36,388 nt of DNA from Gammaproteobacteria bacterium (GTDB lineage: Bacteria; Pseudomonadota; Gammaproteobacteria; Pseudomonadales; JAUIET01). Positions 1 through 7,399 of the stretch are shown piece after piece. Numbering within the stretch: the stretch's first letter is position 1; every line of letters starts with the position of its first letter. Location: NCBI GenBank assembly GCA_030431775.1, contig JAUIHW010000039.1:1-36388 (forward strand), written 5' to 3'. The position numbers were made by a program, and so were the translations under genes. The notes beneath the pieces were generated by a model. That model did no database searches. It was not told the DNA's origin and was given only the letters and a program-made list of their open reading frames with translations.

Positions 1-45
1 AACCATCGAATCTTGGTTGTAATCCGCCTTCTTGAAGTTAGGCAT
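1..45 (-). CDS. N-terminus of a possible transposase (partial, cut by window edge)
   Basis: Read on the - strand, an AGGAGAG ribosome-binding site is followed after 5 nt by ATG and 15 open codons (MPNFKKADYNQDSMV) before the window ends. A start of the form M-x-x-F-K-x-x-D-Y-N-Q resembles my recollection of IS1182-like DDE transposases, but 15 residues are too few to be sure. The start lies about 30 nt inside the next presumed cassette boundary, so this may be a cassette-borne ORF or an IS inserted in the array. The leader contains the short inverted pair CTCTC/GAGAG. The rest of the gene lies outside the window. Confidence 0.35.
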   Translation of the reverse strand, partial: MPNFKKADYNQDSMV

Positions 46-72
46 TACGACTCTCCTAAGAATGAGAGCGTA

Positions 73-212
73 TTTTAACAAAAACGTCGTGGTTTCTAGA
101 GTTTTTCTACAGCCTCAACGCCGCCAACAGCGGCAGACTTGGAGCGGCGAAGCCGCGGAAAGGCTGTCCAGCACCAGCTTGCTGGTGCGATGCTGCTTGG
201 CCTTGTTATGTG
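73..212 (-). other. Putative attC site downstream of the VOC cassette (irregular)
   Basis: The outer ends pair as TAACAA (76-81) with TTGTTA (203-208), and the right end carries GTTATGTG (205-212), the same core seen at the clear attC further along. Inside, ACAGCCT (109-115) pairs with AGGCTGT (161-167) and a CGCCGC/GCGGCG stem lies within that. A separate hairpin, GCACCAGC-TT-GCTGGTGC (171-188), sits to one side. The length (about 140 nt) is within the range of long attC sites, but the left core (TTTTAAC) departs from RYYYAAC and the extra hairpin is unusual. It may be a diverged attC or one altered by insertion. Confidence 0.5.
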
Positions 213-232
213 TTTGATACATTTTGCTAGTA

Positions 233-679
233 CTACTTTTCAGTAATTTGAGCGATGGTGATAGAAAACCCACAATCGCCAAAAGTGCTCAATGTGTGCT
301 CTTCATACTTACTAAACAAAGCATCTAGATGGGCATCAATCTCTTCTTGTGTATAGTCAAGTGAATGAGAAAGCTTAGCGCCCTTGGCCGTGGCACCTGA
401 TAGCGCCTGAGCAGCATCGTTATAGTTAAACACAACATTTAGAATTCCTTCACCTTTAGAGTTGAGAAACTGAGACACGGCGCTATCATTTTCTCGACCT
501 TTCATCGGAGCACAAAGCTCGATTCCTGCATCCCAGCTAATAGCAACATTGATACCGTAATTCTCTCCAGTCCAGTTCGCGTTATTGAAATTAGCACCAA
601 GTAATTCTGAATAGTATTGCTTCGACTTCTCTATATCGCGCACTGCAACAATGACTCGGTTAATACCTCTAAGATTCAT
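233..679 (-). CDS. Cassette-encoded VOC (glyoxalase/bleomycin-resistance fold) protein
   Basis: This 148-aa protein opens with the beta-alpha pattern typical of vicinal-oxygen-chelate proteins (INRVIVAVRDIEKSKQYY), then a second half beginning GILNVVFNY and ending in a short beta pair. VOC proteins include glyoxalases, extradiol dioxygenases and drug-binding resistance proteins. The sequence does not show which activity applies, and the usual metal ligands cannot be assigned with confidence. It is the second cassette from intI, oriented as expected for expression from the integron promoter, with attC-like structures on both sides. The ATG at 679 is preceded on the - strand by AGGGGAAATTAA, a plausible ribosome-binding site. 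A resistance or detoxification role is only an inference from the family. Confidence 0.8.
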   Translation of the reverse strand: MNLRGINRVIVAVRDIEKSKQYYSELLGANFNNANWTGENYGINVAISWDAGIELCAPMKGRENDSAVSQFLNSKGEGILNVVFNYNDAAQALSGATAKGAKLSHSLDYTQEEIDAHLDALFSKYEEHTLSTFGDCGFSITIAQITEK

Positions 680-720
680 TTAATTTCCCCTATAGATTAC
701 GACTAATGCTAAAACGCGAG

Positions 721-794
721 TGACACATAACCCAAGTAGCAGCGGCGATAAAAGCTTTCTTTTGTTGTCCGCTGACTACCGTTGTTATGTGTCA
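721..794 (-). other. attC recombination site between cassettes 1 and 2
   Basis: TGACACATAAC (721-731) and GTTATGTGTCA (784-794) form a perfect 11-bp outer inverted repeat carrying the AAC/GTT core triplets. Inside, TAGCAGCGG (left) pairs with CCGCTGACTA (right) except for one unpaired base, the kind of extrahelical base that orients attC hairpins. The loop is AT-rich and about 20 nt long. The 74-nt length is typical of attC. The stop codon of the upstream membrane-protein cassette lies inside the outer arm (792-794), as often seen in cassettes. The core reads GTTATGT rather than strict GTTRRRY. Confidence 0.8.
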
Positions 795-1115
795 TCGGTT
801 CCATTCGTCACCTCGATTCTTTTTGGGTTTATACTTACCTATTTTTGCAATTGCTACCAGAAAAAGCTTGCATGCGATAATGACCGAGGCTCCAATAGCT
901 AAGAAAAGCAAACCTGATGCTAGTTGCCCCAATGCAGAACTGCTCTGATTGAACATATCCTCTGGACCAAATATAATAACCAATCCCACTAGCGCAAAGG
1001 TGGTGCCAAAAAAGTAATAAAACCACGGCTTGTTCATCACCGTATATCTTGAGGAAAACTGTTGCAACTTTCCTAGTTGCCGTCGATTCTTTTCTGGATC
1101 AAGATCGAGCTTCAT
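792..1115 (-). CDS. Cassette-encoded small membrane protein, function unknown
   Basis: This 107-aa protein is not recognised. It has a charged N-terminus with several Lys and Arg residues, then two hydrophobic segments (roughly residues 32-50 and 62-88) joined by a short loop containing GPEDMFNQ, and a basic C-terminal tail. It is therefore probably a two-pass inner-membrane protein. It is the first cassette next to attI: its ATG lies about 10 nt inside the cassette boundary, and its TGA falls within the outer arm of its attC. No good ribosome-binding site is visible just before the ATG, so translation may depend on the leader. Orphan membrane proteins of this size are common in integron arrays. 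Confidence 0.75.
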   Translation of the reverse strand: MKLDLDPEKNRRQLGKLQQFSSRYTVMNKPWFYYFFGTTFALVGLVIIFGPEDMFNQSSSALGQLASGLLFLAIGASVIIACKLFLVAIAKIGKYKPKKNRGDEWNR

Positions 1116-1124
1116 TTTCTAGTA

Positions 1125-1210
1125 GACACATAACATTTGTATATGAGGCGTGCGCGTCTTTGAGTTTTGATCATTTTTGCCTGCCCCTGTAACTAATTGT
1201 TTTGCCTAAC
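1125..1210 (-). other. Candidate attI junction region
   Basis: GACACATAAC (1125-1134) marks the 5-prime boundary of cassette 1 and repeats the sequence at its attC, so recombination into attI took place at about 1133-1134. On the - strand a consensus core site GTTAGGC also occurs at 1210-1204, about 75 nt upstream. The cassette promoter Pc should lie between here and intI, but I see no convincing -35/-10 pair on the - strand. An 11-nt direct repeat (TAACTAATTGT at 1190-1200 and 1302-1312) may be an integrase-binding repeat. The whole stretch 1135-1442 holds no gene. Confidence 0.45.
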
Positions 1211-1399
1211 GATTGCAAGAATCTGCGTTATTTAGCTTACTACAAAGCGAGCGTGCGTTCATGTACGAATTCGCAGTCTGACTATTCTTCTGTGAAATAT
1301 CTAACTAATTGTATTTGCAGGGAAAAATACCATGCACAGGGTGGCAAGTGAGCTTTAGGGCATTGCTTTTCGAGCTGTGCGCTTCCATTTAGTGAAATA

Positions 1400-1419
1400 T
1401 ACTGTATATAATACCAGTA
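1400..1419 (+). promoter_or_regulatory. LexA (SOS) box in the intI promoter
   Basis: TACTGTATATAATACCAGTA fits the gammaproteobacterial LexA operator CTG-N10-CAG with the usual TA-rich spacer and flanking TA...TA. It contains TATAAT (1407-1412), which can serve as the intI -10 box, so LexA binding would block transcription directly. No strong -35 is visible (TTCCAT at 1383-1388). The position, 24 nt before the chosen intI start, matches SOS control of integrases known from other integrons. Confidence 0.85.
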
Positions 1420-1442
1420 TTTTATGGTTTCGGGAGAGCAAT

Positions 1443-2465
1443 GTGGCCAGCCCTTTTTTAGCGGATATTCGCACTCAAATGCAGCTAAGAGGGTATAGCC
1501 TGCGTACCATCAAGACCTATCTTTACTGGATCAGGCGCTTTATCCATTTTATTGGTAAGCGGCACCCCGGTGAGGCAGGAGTTAAAGAAATCGAAGCGTT
1601 TCTTACCCACCTGGCTGCCAATGGTCACGTATCAGTTAATACCCAGAAAACCGCGTTGAATGCGCTGGTATTTCTGTATCAGAAGGTATTAAAGCGTGAA
1701 TTGGGGGATATGGGGTTTCGTCTTGCCAACCGGCAGCGCAGCTTGCCGGTGGTTCTGAGTGCAGGGGAGGTTGCCCGCATTCTGGCGGTAATGTCTGAAA
1801 GAGATCAACTCGCCTTTGGCCTTATGTATGGCAGCGGGCTGCGGGTGTCGGAGGTATTGCGGCTTCGGCTACAGGATATTGATCTGGAAAGGCTGGCGGT
1901 GGTGGTCAGAGATGGCAAGGGCAAAAAAGACCGGCAAACCTTACTGAGCGCAGTTTTGCGGCCATCGCTGGAGCGCGCCATGGCGCAGGCCATGAATGTT
2001 CAGAAAGCGGATGCGGAGTCGGGTATTGGCACCGCTATGCCAGACGCGCTGGATCGCAAGTACCCGCGTGCCTGTGTGTCCCCTGGTTGGGCTTTTTTGT
2101 TTCCGTCAACCACCTGGTGCAACCACCCGGTTACCAAGGTAGTCTGTCGTTATCACCTGCATCCTTCGGTGATGCGCAAGGCGCTGCAAAAAGCGGTCAA
2201 GACTGCTGGAGTGTATAAACGGGTGAATTGCCATACGTTTCGCCATTCCTTTGCAACGCATTTATTGCAATCCGGCACTGATATTCGAACCGTGCAGGAG
2301 CTGCTTGGGCATAATGACGTGAAGACCACTCAGATTTACACGCACGTTATCGGCCAGCACTATGCCGGCACGGTAAGCCCGCTGGGTGAATTGCCGGTGG
2401 CACCGAAAAATACGGTGCAGGAGCCACGGGCTGGTTACGCTCTGCACCGTTTGCTGGCGGCATAA
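1443..2465 (+). CDS. intI: Integron integrase (tyrosine recombinase IntI)
   Basis: IntI recombines attI with attC sites to insert, remove and shuffle cassettes, using the folded single strand of attC. The 340-aa protein has the SAM-like core-binding domain (LRGYSLRTIKTYLYWIRRF) and a catalytic domain with R134 (SGLRVSEVLRL), H264 and R267 (CHTFRHSF), H290 (LLGHNDVKTT) and nucleophile Y299 (TQIYTHV). The insertion around residues 200-215 containing DALDRKYPRA is specific to integron integrases and separates it from XerC/D. I chose GTG 1443 as start: GGGAG lies about 6 nt upstream and the protein then begins at the family's usual position. A longer frame from 1377 would start upstream of the LexA box and promoter. 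The gene appears intact. Confidence 0.93.
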   Translation: MASPFLADIRTQMQLRGYSLRTIKTYLYWIRRFIHFIGKRHPGEAGVKEIEAFLTHLAANGHVSVNTQKTALNALVFLYQKVLKRELGDMGFRLANRQRSLPVVLSAGEVARILAVMSERDQLAFGLMYGSGLRVSEVLRLRLQDIDLERLAVVVRDGKGKKDRQTLLSAVLRPSLERAMAQAMNVQKADAESGIGTAMPDALDRKYPRACVSPGWAFLFPSTTWCNHPVTKVVCRYHLHPSVMRKALQKAVKTAGVYKRVNCHTFRHSFATHLLQSGTDIRTVQELLGHNDVKTTQIYTHVIGQHYAGTVSPLGELPVAPKNTVQEPRAGYALHRLLAA

Positions 2466-2534
2466 TGCCGCTGCGACGTTGGTGCGCCGCACTGCGGCGT
2501 AGGCATTTCGGGTCAGGCTAGCGGTTCGGCGTTT

Positions 2535-5500
2535 TTACTCTACCTCTGGCTTGGGCTGAAACCGCGCGGCTTTGAACTCAAGAACTTGCACCAGCAGTGC
2601 GGGCAGCATGGTGAGTGTGACCAGTGCAGCGCCCAATATACCAAACATCACAATGATGCCCACGCCGCGGTACAGCTCGGTTCCAGCGCCGGGAATCAGT
2701 ACCAGTGGGGCCAGGCCAAAAACGGTTGTCAGTGTGGAAATGGCAATCGGCCTCAGCCGGGCCGCAACCGCTTCCTGAACTGCCTCCAGTGCCGGCATGT
2801 TTTCCCGGTCGAAATTGCTGACCGCGCGGTGCACAACAAGAATGGGGTTGTTCACCACAGTGCCCATCAGAATCAAAAACCCCAGCATTGAGATCATATC
2901 AAACGGCTGAATAATGGCGCTCAGGCCCAGTATTGGCAACACCCCGCCTGCGGCGTTCAGCAGCCACAGCCCGACAATGCCCGCCGACACACCTAGCGGG
3001 ATGGAAACCATAATCAGCAGGGGGTAAGCCCAATGGTTCAGTATGGCCACCAGCAGCAAATAGATGATTAGCAAGGCAACCAGGTAATTACTCACCAGGG
3101 CTTCGCGAGTGGCGTCCAGTTGGTCGGCGGCTCCGGATATTGCGATGCTGACATCCTGCGGCACAGCAGCGCTGTTATACAAATGTTTCACCACCTGTTC
3201 ACGCACCATTTGCACGCCGGTTTCCAGCGGAATGTCGCGCGGCGGAATAATATTCAGCGTGACTGTTCGTCGGCCATTCACCCGTCGAATCATGCTGGTA
3301 TCAACCGTTTCCACAAAATCCGCCAAAGTCGACAGCGGGGTGGGGCCGCTGGTTGGCGTGAATACAATGAGTGTGTCCAGTTTGTCCAGCGACGACGTTT
3401 GCCCGGCCGTGCTGTACATAAATATGTCGATCTTGTCGTCGGCGAGAAAGAATTCATCAACGTAGCTGCCATCGGTCAGCGCCGAGACCATAAAGCCCAG
3501 TGACTCGGCGGACAACTCAACCTCCGCCAGGCGTTCCCAGTCTGGTTTCACTTCAATCAGCGGTTGTGCCAGAGTCAGCGACGGCGGAGCGGTTTGTATG
3601 CGCGGCCGGTCGAACACGGTTTCCGCCTGCCGGTAGGCTGCAAGCGCCACGTTGTAAATGGCCGCCAGGTCCGGCCCGCTGATGTCCAGGTTTACGCTGC
3701 GAGTGCCGCCGTCATTGCTGGTGATGATGGAGCCGCGCGCCGCAAAAGCTCGCATGCCCGGGTATTGCAGGTATTTTTCCGTGATCACCCGCATCAGTTC
3801 GTCAATGTCGGCGGGGTTTAGTGGTTCACTGATAATACGCAAACCGTCCGGAGCAATGCGCATATTGATGTAGGCGGTAGCCGGTACAGCACTGCGTCCG
3901 CGGTGGAAGTCATCCGGGTCTGCGTTGACCGACGGTAACAGATATTCGTTGATGTCGGCGGCGATACTCTCCATTTCCGCAAGGTTATACCCCGGTGGCG
4001 CATTCATGGACGCGAATATCTTGGGCTCTTCGCCTTCCGGCAGGTATTCCGCAGGAGGGGTCAGCAGCGCGATAATCAGCAGGCTCCCCAAAACGGTTAG
4101 GCCGATCAGGGTGGCCCGGCGCCGCGGGGTGGCCAGTAGTTGCTGAATGGCTTCAAGGGTACGGGCATGTATGCCTTGTCCATCATGGCCGTTGCTAACC
4201 AGGCGGCCGCTGGCGGCCGCCTGGCCGGCTTCCCCGTGGGGAGGGCGCAATCTCGCGCAGACGGTGGGCAAGATAGTGATGGCCACCAGCATGGAGGCGA
4301 GAATAGCGGCCGAAATAGCGATTGCGATGTCGGAATACAGTTGTCCTGCTTCTTGCTGCACAAAGGCCACCGGCAGAAACACCAAAACGGTGGTCAGCGT
4401 GGACGCCAGCACGGCCGGCCATACCTGGCTGACGCCGGCAACCGCGGCAGCAAATCGATTGGCGTGTTTGCGCCGCTCCAGCGCAATGCTTTCCAGCACT
4501 ACAATGCTGTTGTCCAGGGTCATGCCAATCGCGAAGGCAATGCCGGCCAGGGAAATAACGTTGATGGTTCGCCCGGCAATCAACAGGCCCAGAAAGGCCA
4601 TGATGATGCAGATGGGTATCCCGATCACTCCCACGGCTGTGGTTTTTACCGAGCGCATGAACAGAAATAAAATCAGGGTGGCCAGCATCGCACCCAGCGC
4701 CAGGTTCTGCCAGACATTGGCAATCGACTTTTCCACATAGCGCACATCATCGCTCATGTGATACAGCTGCAGCCCGGCCGGGTTCAGCACATCGGCATTA
4801 ATGATCGGCAGCTCCTTCATAATGGCCTGTTTTATGTCGATCACATTGGAGCCGGGTTCCCGCTTCAGCGCGATGAACAGGTTTGGCTCACCATTCAGGG
4901 CGGAACTGGCACGCTTTTCGAAATGGTCCATCTGCACCGTGGCAACATCCTTGAGCCGCGTAATGGCATTTCCTTCGCGCGCAATGATCAGGTTCGACAG
5001 GGCTGCCAGGTCTGTAAAGCGGCCAACGGTTCTGAGCAAATACTGTCGCTTACCGGAATTAATCTCTCCGCCCGACTGGTCCCGGTTGCGGGCGCGAATG
5101 GCATTGCGAACGTCCAGCAGTGACAGGTTTCGTTGAGCGAGCCGGTTCGGGTCAACCAGAATCTGAATCTGTCGCTCGGTTCCGCCCCAGATATTGGCCT
5201 CGGAAATGCCGGGCACCCTGGAGATCAGTGGTTTCACATTGTCCTCAACAAAGTCCCGCATTAAATCAATATCGATTTGGCGCGGGTTTCCAGGCAGCGG
5301 CAGTATGTAGAAGAACATAAACGAGTTACTGGAGAAGGAGTTCGCGTAAATTCGCGGCTCGTCGACATTCTCCGGGTAGGAGGGCACCTGACTGAGTGCG
5401 TTATTCACCCGAATCAGCATGTCAGTCACATCAGTACCAAACGGGAAATCAAGCTCAACTTCGGCCTGGCCGCTTCTCGCACTGGTCTCGATGCGGGACA

Positions 5501-5723
5501 GATTGGGCAGGGTTTTCAGGTATTCTTCCTGCTCGATCAGAATCTCTTTCTCAATGTCCTGTGGCGTTGCGCCTGGCCACACAGTGCGCACGCTGATGGT
5601 TCTGACATCCAGGTCGGGAATCATCTGCACCGGTATGCTGGTGGCGGCCACCACGCCAAGCACGCAGATAATCAGGGTGGTGACGGCAACCAGCAGGCCA
5701 TGCTGTACGGTTTTCTCAAGCAT
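2535..5723 (-). CDS. RND efflux pump, inner-membrane permease subunit
   Basis: This is a proton-driven resistance-nodulation-division transporter of about 1062 aa, the normal length for AcrB-type pumps. It would work as a trimer with the adaptor encoded just upstream and an outer-membrane channel. It has the expected plan: an N-terminal membrane helix, a porter domain beginning near residue 40 (VWPGATPQDIEKEI), a bundle of helices around 340-500, a second helix-porter repeat, and a C-terminal bundle. In TM4 the motif is MTLDNSIVVLE: the first AcrB proton-relay Asp (D407 equivalent) is present and the second is Asn. In TM10 the AcrB Lys site reads VVNNPILVV, without Lys. ATG 5723 is preferred; an in-frame TTG lies 9 nt upstream. 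The substrate cannot be deduced; both hydrophobic-drug and other RND branches remain possible. Confidence 0.92.
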   Translation of the reverse strand: MLEKTVQHGLLVAVTTLIICVLGVVAATSIPVQMIPDLDVRTISVRTVWPGATPQDIEKEILIEQEEYLKTLPNLSRIETSARSGQAEVELDFPFGTDVTDMLIRVNNALSQVPSYPENVDEPRIYANSFSSNSFMFFYILPLPGNPRQIDIDLMRDFVEDNVKPLISRVPGISEANIWGGTERQIQILVDPNRLAQRNLSLLDVRNAIRARNRDQSGGEINSGKRQYLLRTVGRFTDLAALSNLIIAREGNAITRLKDVATVQMDHFEKRASSALNGEPNLFIALKREPGSNVIDIKQAIMKELPIINADVLNPAGLQLYHMSDDVRYVEKSIANVWQNLALGAMLATLILFLFMRSVKTTAVGVIGIPICIIMAFLGLLIAGRTINVISLAGIAFAIGMTLDNSIVVLESIALERRKHANRFAAAVAGVSQVWPAVLASTLTTVLVFLPVAFVQQEAGQLYSDIAIAISAAILASMLVAITILPTVCARLRPPHGEAGQAAASGRLVSNGHDGQGIHARTLEAIQQLLATPRRRATLIGLTVLGSLLIIALLTPPAEYLPEGEEPKIFASMNAPPGYNLAEMESIAADINEYLLPSVNADPDDFHRGRSAVPATAYINMRIAPDGLRIISEPLNPADIDELMRVITEKYLQYPGMRAFAARGSIITSNDGGTRSVNLDISGPDLAAIYNVALAAYRQAETVFDRPRIQTAPPSLTLAQPLIEVKPDWERLAEVELSAESLGFMVSALTDGSYVDEFFLADDKIDIFMYSTAGQTSSLDKLDTLIVFTPTSGPTPLSTLADFVETVDTSMIRRVNGRRTVTLNIIPPRDIPLETGVQMVREQVVKHLYNSAAVPQDVSIAISGAADQLDATREALVSNYLVALLIIYLLLVAILNHWAYPLLIMVSIPLGVSAGIVGLWLLNAAGGVLPILGLSAIIQPFDMISMLGFLILMGTVVNNPILVVHRAVSNFDRENMPALEAVQEAVAARLRPIAISTLTTVFGLAPLVLIPGAGTELYRGVGIIVMFGILGAALVTLTMLPALLVQVLEFKAARFQPKPEVE

Positions 5724-5762
5724 GGCCGGCAACGCTCGTTGTCTGTGTTTGGCCCGCCATAG

Positions 5763-6830
5763 TTACTCCTGTTGCAAACGAATGCGCTGGTTCTGCTGCA
5801 GAGACTCGTTGCCTCGCACAATCACCCGCTGCTCGGCTTCCACTCCCTGGATGATTTCAACCTGGTCATCAAAACTGATGCCGGCCTGTACGATGTTCTC
5901 AATCGCTACCGGGTAATCGCCGTCGTTATTCACCGTCCAGACACTCATTCGGCCGTCCGGATAGCGCAGTAACGCATCGCGCGGCACCACCACGCCCGAA
6001 CGCCCCACGGGCAGCTTCAGGCTGGCATTGACCGACAGCCCGGGGGCCAGAGAGGCTGAGCCCTTGTCGATGGGCACGCGCACCAGAAAAGTTCGTGACG
6101 ACGGGTCGGTGACAGGTACCTTGGTTAGGGTCTGGCTCTCAAACTGGCGGTTTGGCAGGGAACTGACCTGAAAACGTATGCTGGGCTTGTCGGAAAAAGC
6201 CCCCAGATATTCCTCACTCACGGAAAAATCGATGCGCAGGTTTTCCTGGCTGACCAGGGTCAGTACGCTTTGGCCCGTTTGCACCCATTCGCCTTGCTCG
6301 GCTGATCTTTGACTGACCACGCCGCTGAACGGCGCCTTGACCGTATGCCGGGCCAGCAACTCACGTTGGTATGCGGCGTCGGCCTGCAGTCGCTGAAGTG
6401 CGGCCTGGTCCTGTTCAACCTCGGCTTCCAGTGTACGGACCATGCTTTGCGAAATACTCTTCTTTGGCAACAGTGCCTCAGCCTCCGCCAGCCGGCGCTC
6501 GGCATCACGCTGCGCAATCTGGGCCTCGCGCACCGCCGCTGCCGCGCTATTGACCGCTTGTTGTGCCAGCCCGGCGTCCAGTTGCAGCAGCACCTGGCCG
6601 GCTTGCACCCGGTCACCGTCCTCAACGGGAACGCCTTTAACCAAACCACTGGTGGCCACGGAGACGTCAGCCACTTTGGCCGAGGTAATGGTGCCGGACA
6701 GCGGGATGGTCTGGTAAAGCGGCATTTCACGCGCGGCCGCGGCAACCACCGTTGCCAGGCGGTCCTGGGCGCTCGCGCCACTTAGCCAGACCAGGGCAGC
6801 GCAATACATGAACAGGCGGTGTTTCAGCAT
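5763..6830 (-). CDS. RND efflux periplasmic adaptor (membrane fusion protein, HlyD/AcrA family)
   Basis: This 355-aa protein links the RND pump to an outer-membrane channel. It has an N-terminal signal peptide (residues 1-21, ending SGASA), a lipoyl-like half motif (GLVKGVPVEDGDRVQAGQVL), a coiled-coil hairpin rich in Ala, Gln and Glu (about 95-160), the second lipoyl half (VKAPFSGVVSQRSAEQGEWV), then beta-barrel and membrane-proximal domains. It has no lipobox Cys, so it is probably a soluble or signal-anchored adaptor. It is the first gene of a two-gene operon with the pump, about 40 nt apart. No TolC-like gene is in the window, so an outer-membrane partner must be encoded elsewhere. The 6831-6964 gap to the divergent BLUF gene should contain its promoter, but I see no clear boxes. 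Confidence 0.92.
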   Translation of the reverse strand: MLKHRLFMYCAALVWLSGASAQDRLATVVAAAAREMPLYQTIPLSGTITSAKVADVSVATSGLVKGVPVEDGDRVQAGQVLLQLDAGLAQQAVNSAAAAVREAQIAQRDAERRLAEAEALLPKKSISQSMVRTLEAEVEQDQAALQRLQADAAYQRELLARHTVKAPFSGVVSQRSAEQGEWVQTGQSVLTLVSQENLRIDFSVSEEYLGAFSDKPSIRFQVSSLPNRQFESQTLTKVPVTDPSSRTFLVRVPIDKGSASLAPGLSVNASLKLPVGRSGVVVPRDALLRYPDGRMSVWTVNNDGDYPVAIENIVQAGISFDDQVEIIQGVEAEQRVIVRGNESLQQNQRIRLQQE

Positions 6831-6964
6831 ATCAACTCCAATACTCCTTGAGTGTCGGGCCAGCGGTTTGCGGCCGTTGCATGTCTGCTTGACCGTTCGT
6901 CGGCTGGCGCTCGAGTTTATCGTACAACGGCCGATAGATACGTTGGAAAACTGGAGGAGTATCT

Positions 6965-7399
6965 ATGGCATTATCCTTATTGATCTACGTGAGTAAAGCA
7001 GCCGTTACATTCAGCGAAGAAGAACTGGAAGCCTTGCTGGCCCAGGCCAGAACCAATAACGCCTCGCAGAACGTATCCGGATTGCTCATTTATCACGACG
7101 GTTCGTTCATTCAGGCGCTGGAAGGCGACGACAGCGTACTGGACCAACTGTACGCCACGATAGAGAGCGACGGCCGCCATGAGCACACCCGGGTGTTATA
7201 CCGTGGCGCCATTGAGGAGCGATCCTTTGACGGCTGGGCGATGGGCTATAAGCGGATCAATAACCTGAAGGATATTCCCGAGGGCTTCCATTCCTTTCTG
7301 CAATCCGGCTTTAAACGCGCCGCCAACGATGATGACATCGCCCGCAAGGCCCTGCTTTCCTTTAAAGAAGGGCGCTTCCGGTCAAACATCAGTGCCTAG
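6965..7399 (+). CDS. BLUF-domain blue-light (FAD) sensor protein
   Basis: This 144-aa protein is a stand-alone BLUF domain, which binds FAD and reports blue light through a hydrogen-bond switch. The key residues fall at the numbering known from short BLUF proteins such as Slr1694/PixD: Tyr8 (LLIYVS), Asn31-Asn32, Gln50 (GSFIQALEG), Trp91 and Met93 (GWAMGY). After the domain (about residue 100) there is a helical tail and no output domain, so signalling must go through a partner. It is the divergent neighbour of the efflux operon. GGAGGAG lies 5 nt before the ATG, a strong ribosome-binding site. The stop codon is shared with the convergent VOC gene. The partner protein is not obvious from the surroundings. 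Confidence 0.93.
   Translation: MALSLLIYVSKAAVTFSEEELEALLAQARTNNASQNVSGLLIYHDGSFIQALEGDDSVLDQLYATIESDGRHEHTRVLYRGAIEERSFDGWAMGYKRINNLKDIPEGFHSFLQSGFKRAANDDDIARKALLSFKEGRFRSNISA

Larger units (their letters stand above)
1..2465. mobile_element. Integron platform: intI, attI region and cassette array (left end open)
   Basis: The region combines an integron-type tyrosine recombinase on the + strand with a divergent array of small - strand genes, each followed by a palindromic attC-like site. This is the standard integron layout: intI and cassettes diverge and the recombination site attI lies between them. The motif GACACATAAC occurs at both boundaries of the first cassette (722-731 and 1125-1134), as expected when cassettes insert through G/TTATGTG core sites. 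The cassette stretch is clearly more AT-rich than the rest of the window. The array continues beyond position 1, so its size is unknown. It could be a chromosomal integron or part of a mobile one. No transposition genes for the whole platform are visible. Confidence 0.85.

Noticed and set aside
720-902. 60-codon + strand open frame across the attC site
   Set aside because: It overlaps the attC palindrome and the real cassette gene on the other strand, with no ribosome-binding site.
1204-1233. Possible small attC from GCCTAAC to GTTATTT in the intI gap
   Set aside because: The two core-like motifs are only about 15 nt apart with no inner complementary arms, too short for an attC.
2485-2499. 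CGCCGC-ACT-GCGGCG hairpin between intI and the pump gene as a terminator
   Set aside because: There is no T-run on either strand and the loop is only 3 nt, so it is not a standard intrinsic terminator.
4147-4740. Open frames up to about 197 codons on the + strand within the RND pump gene
   Set aside because: They are antisense to a clear RND sequence, with unnatural compositions rich in Ala, Arg and Met and no ribosome-binding site.
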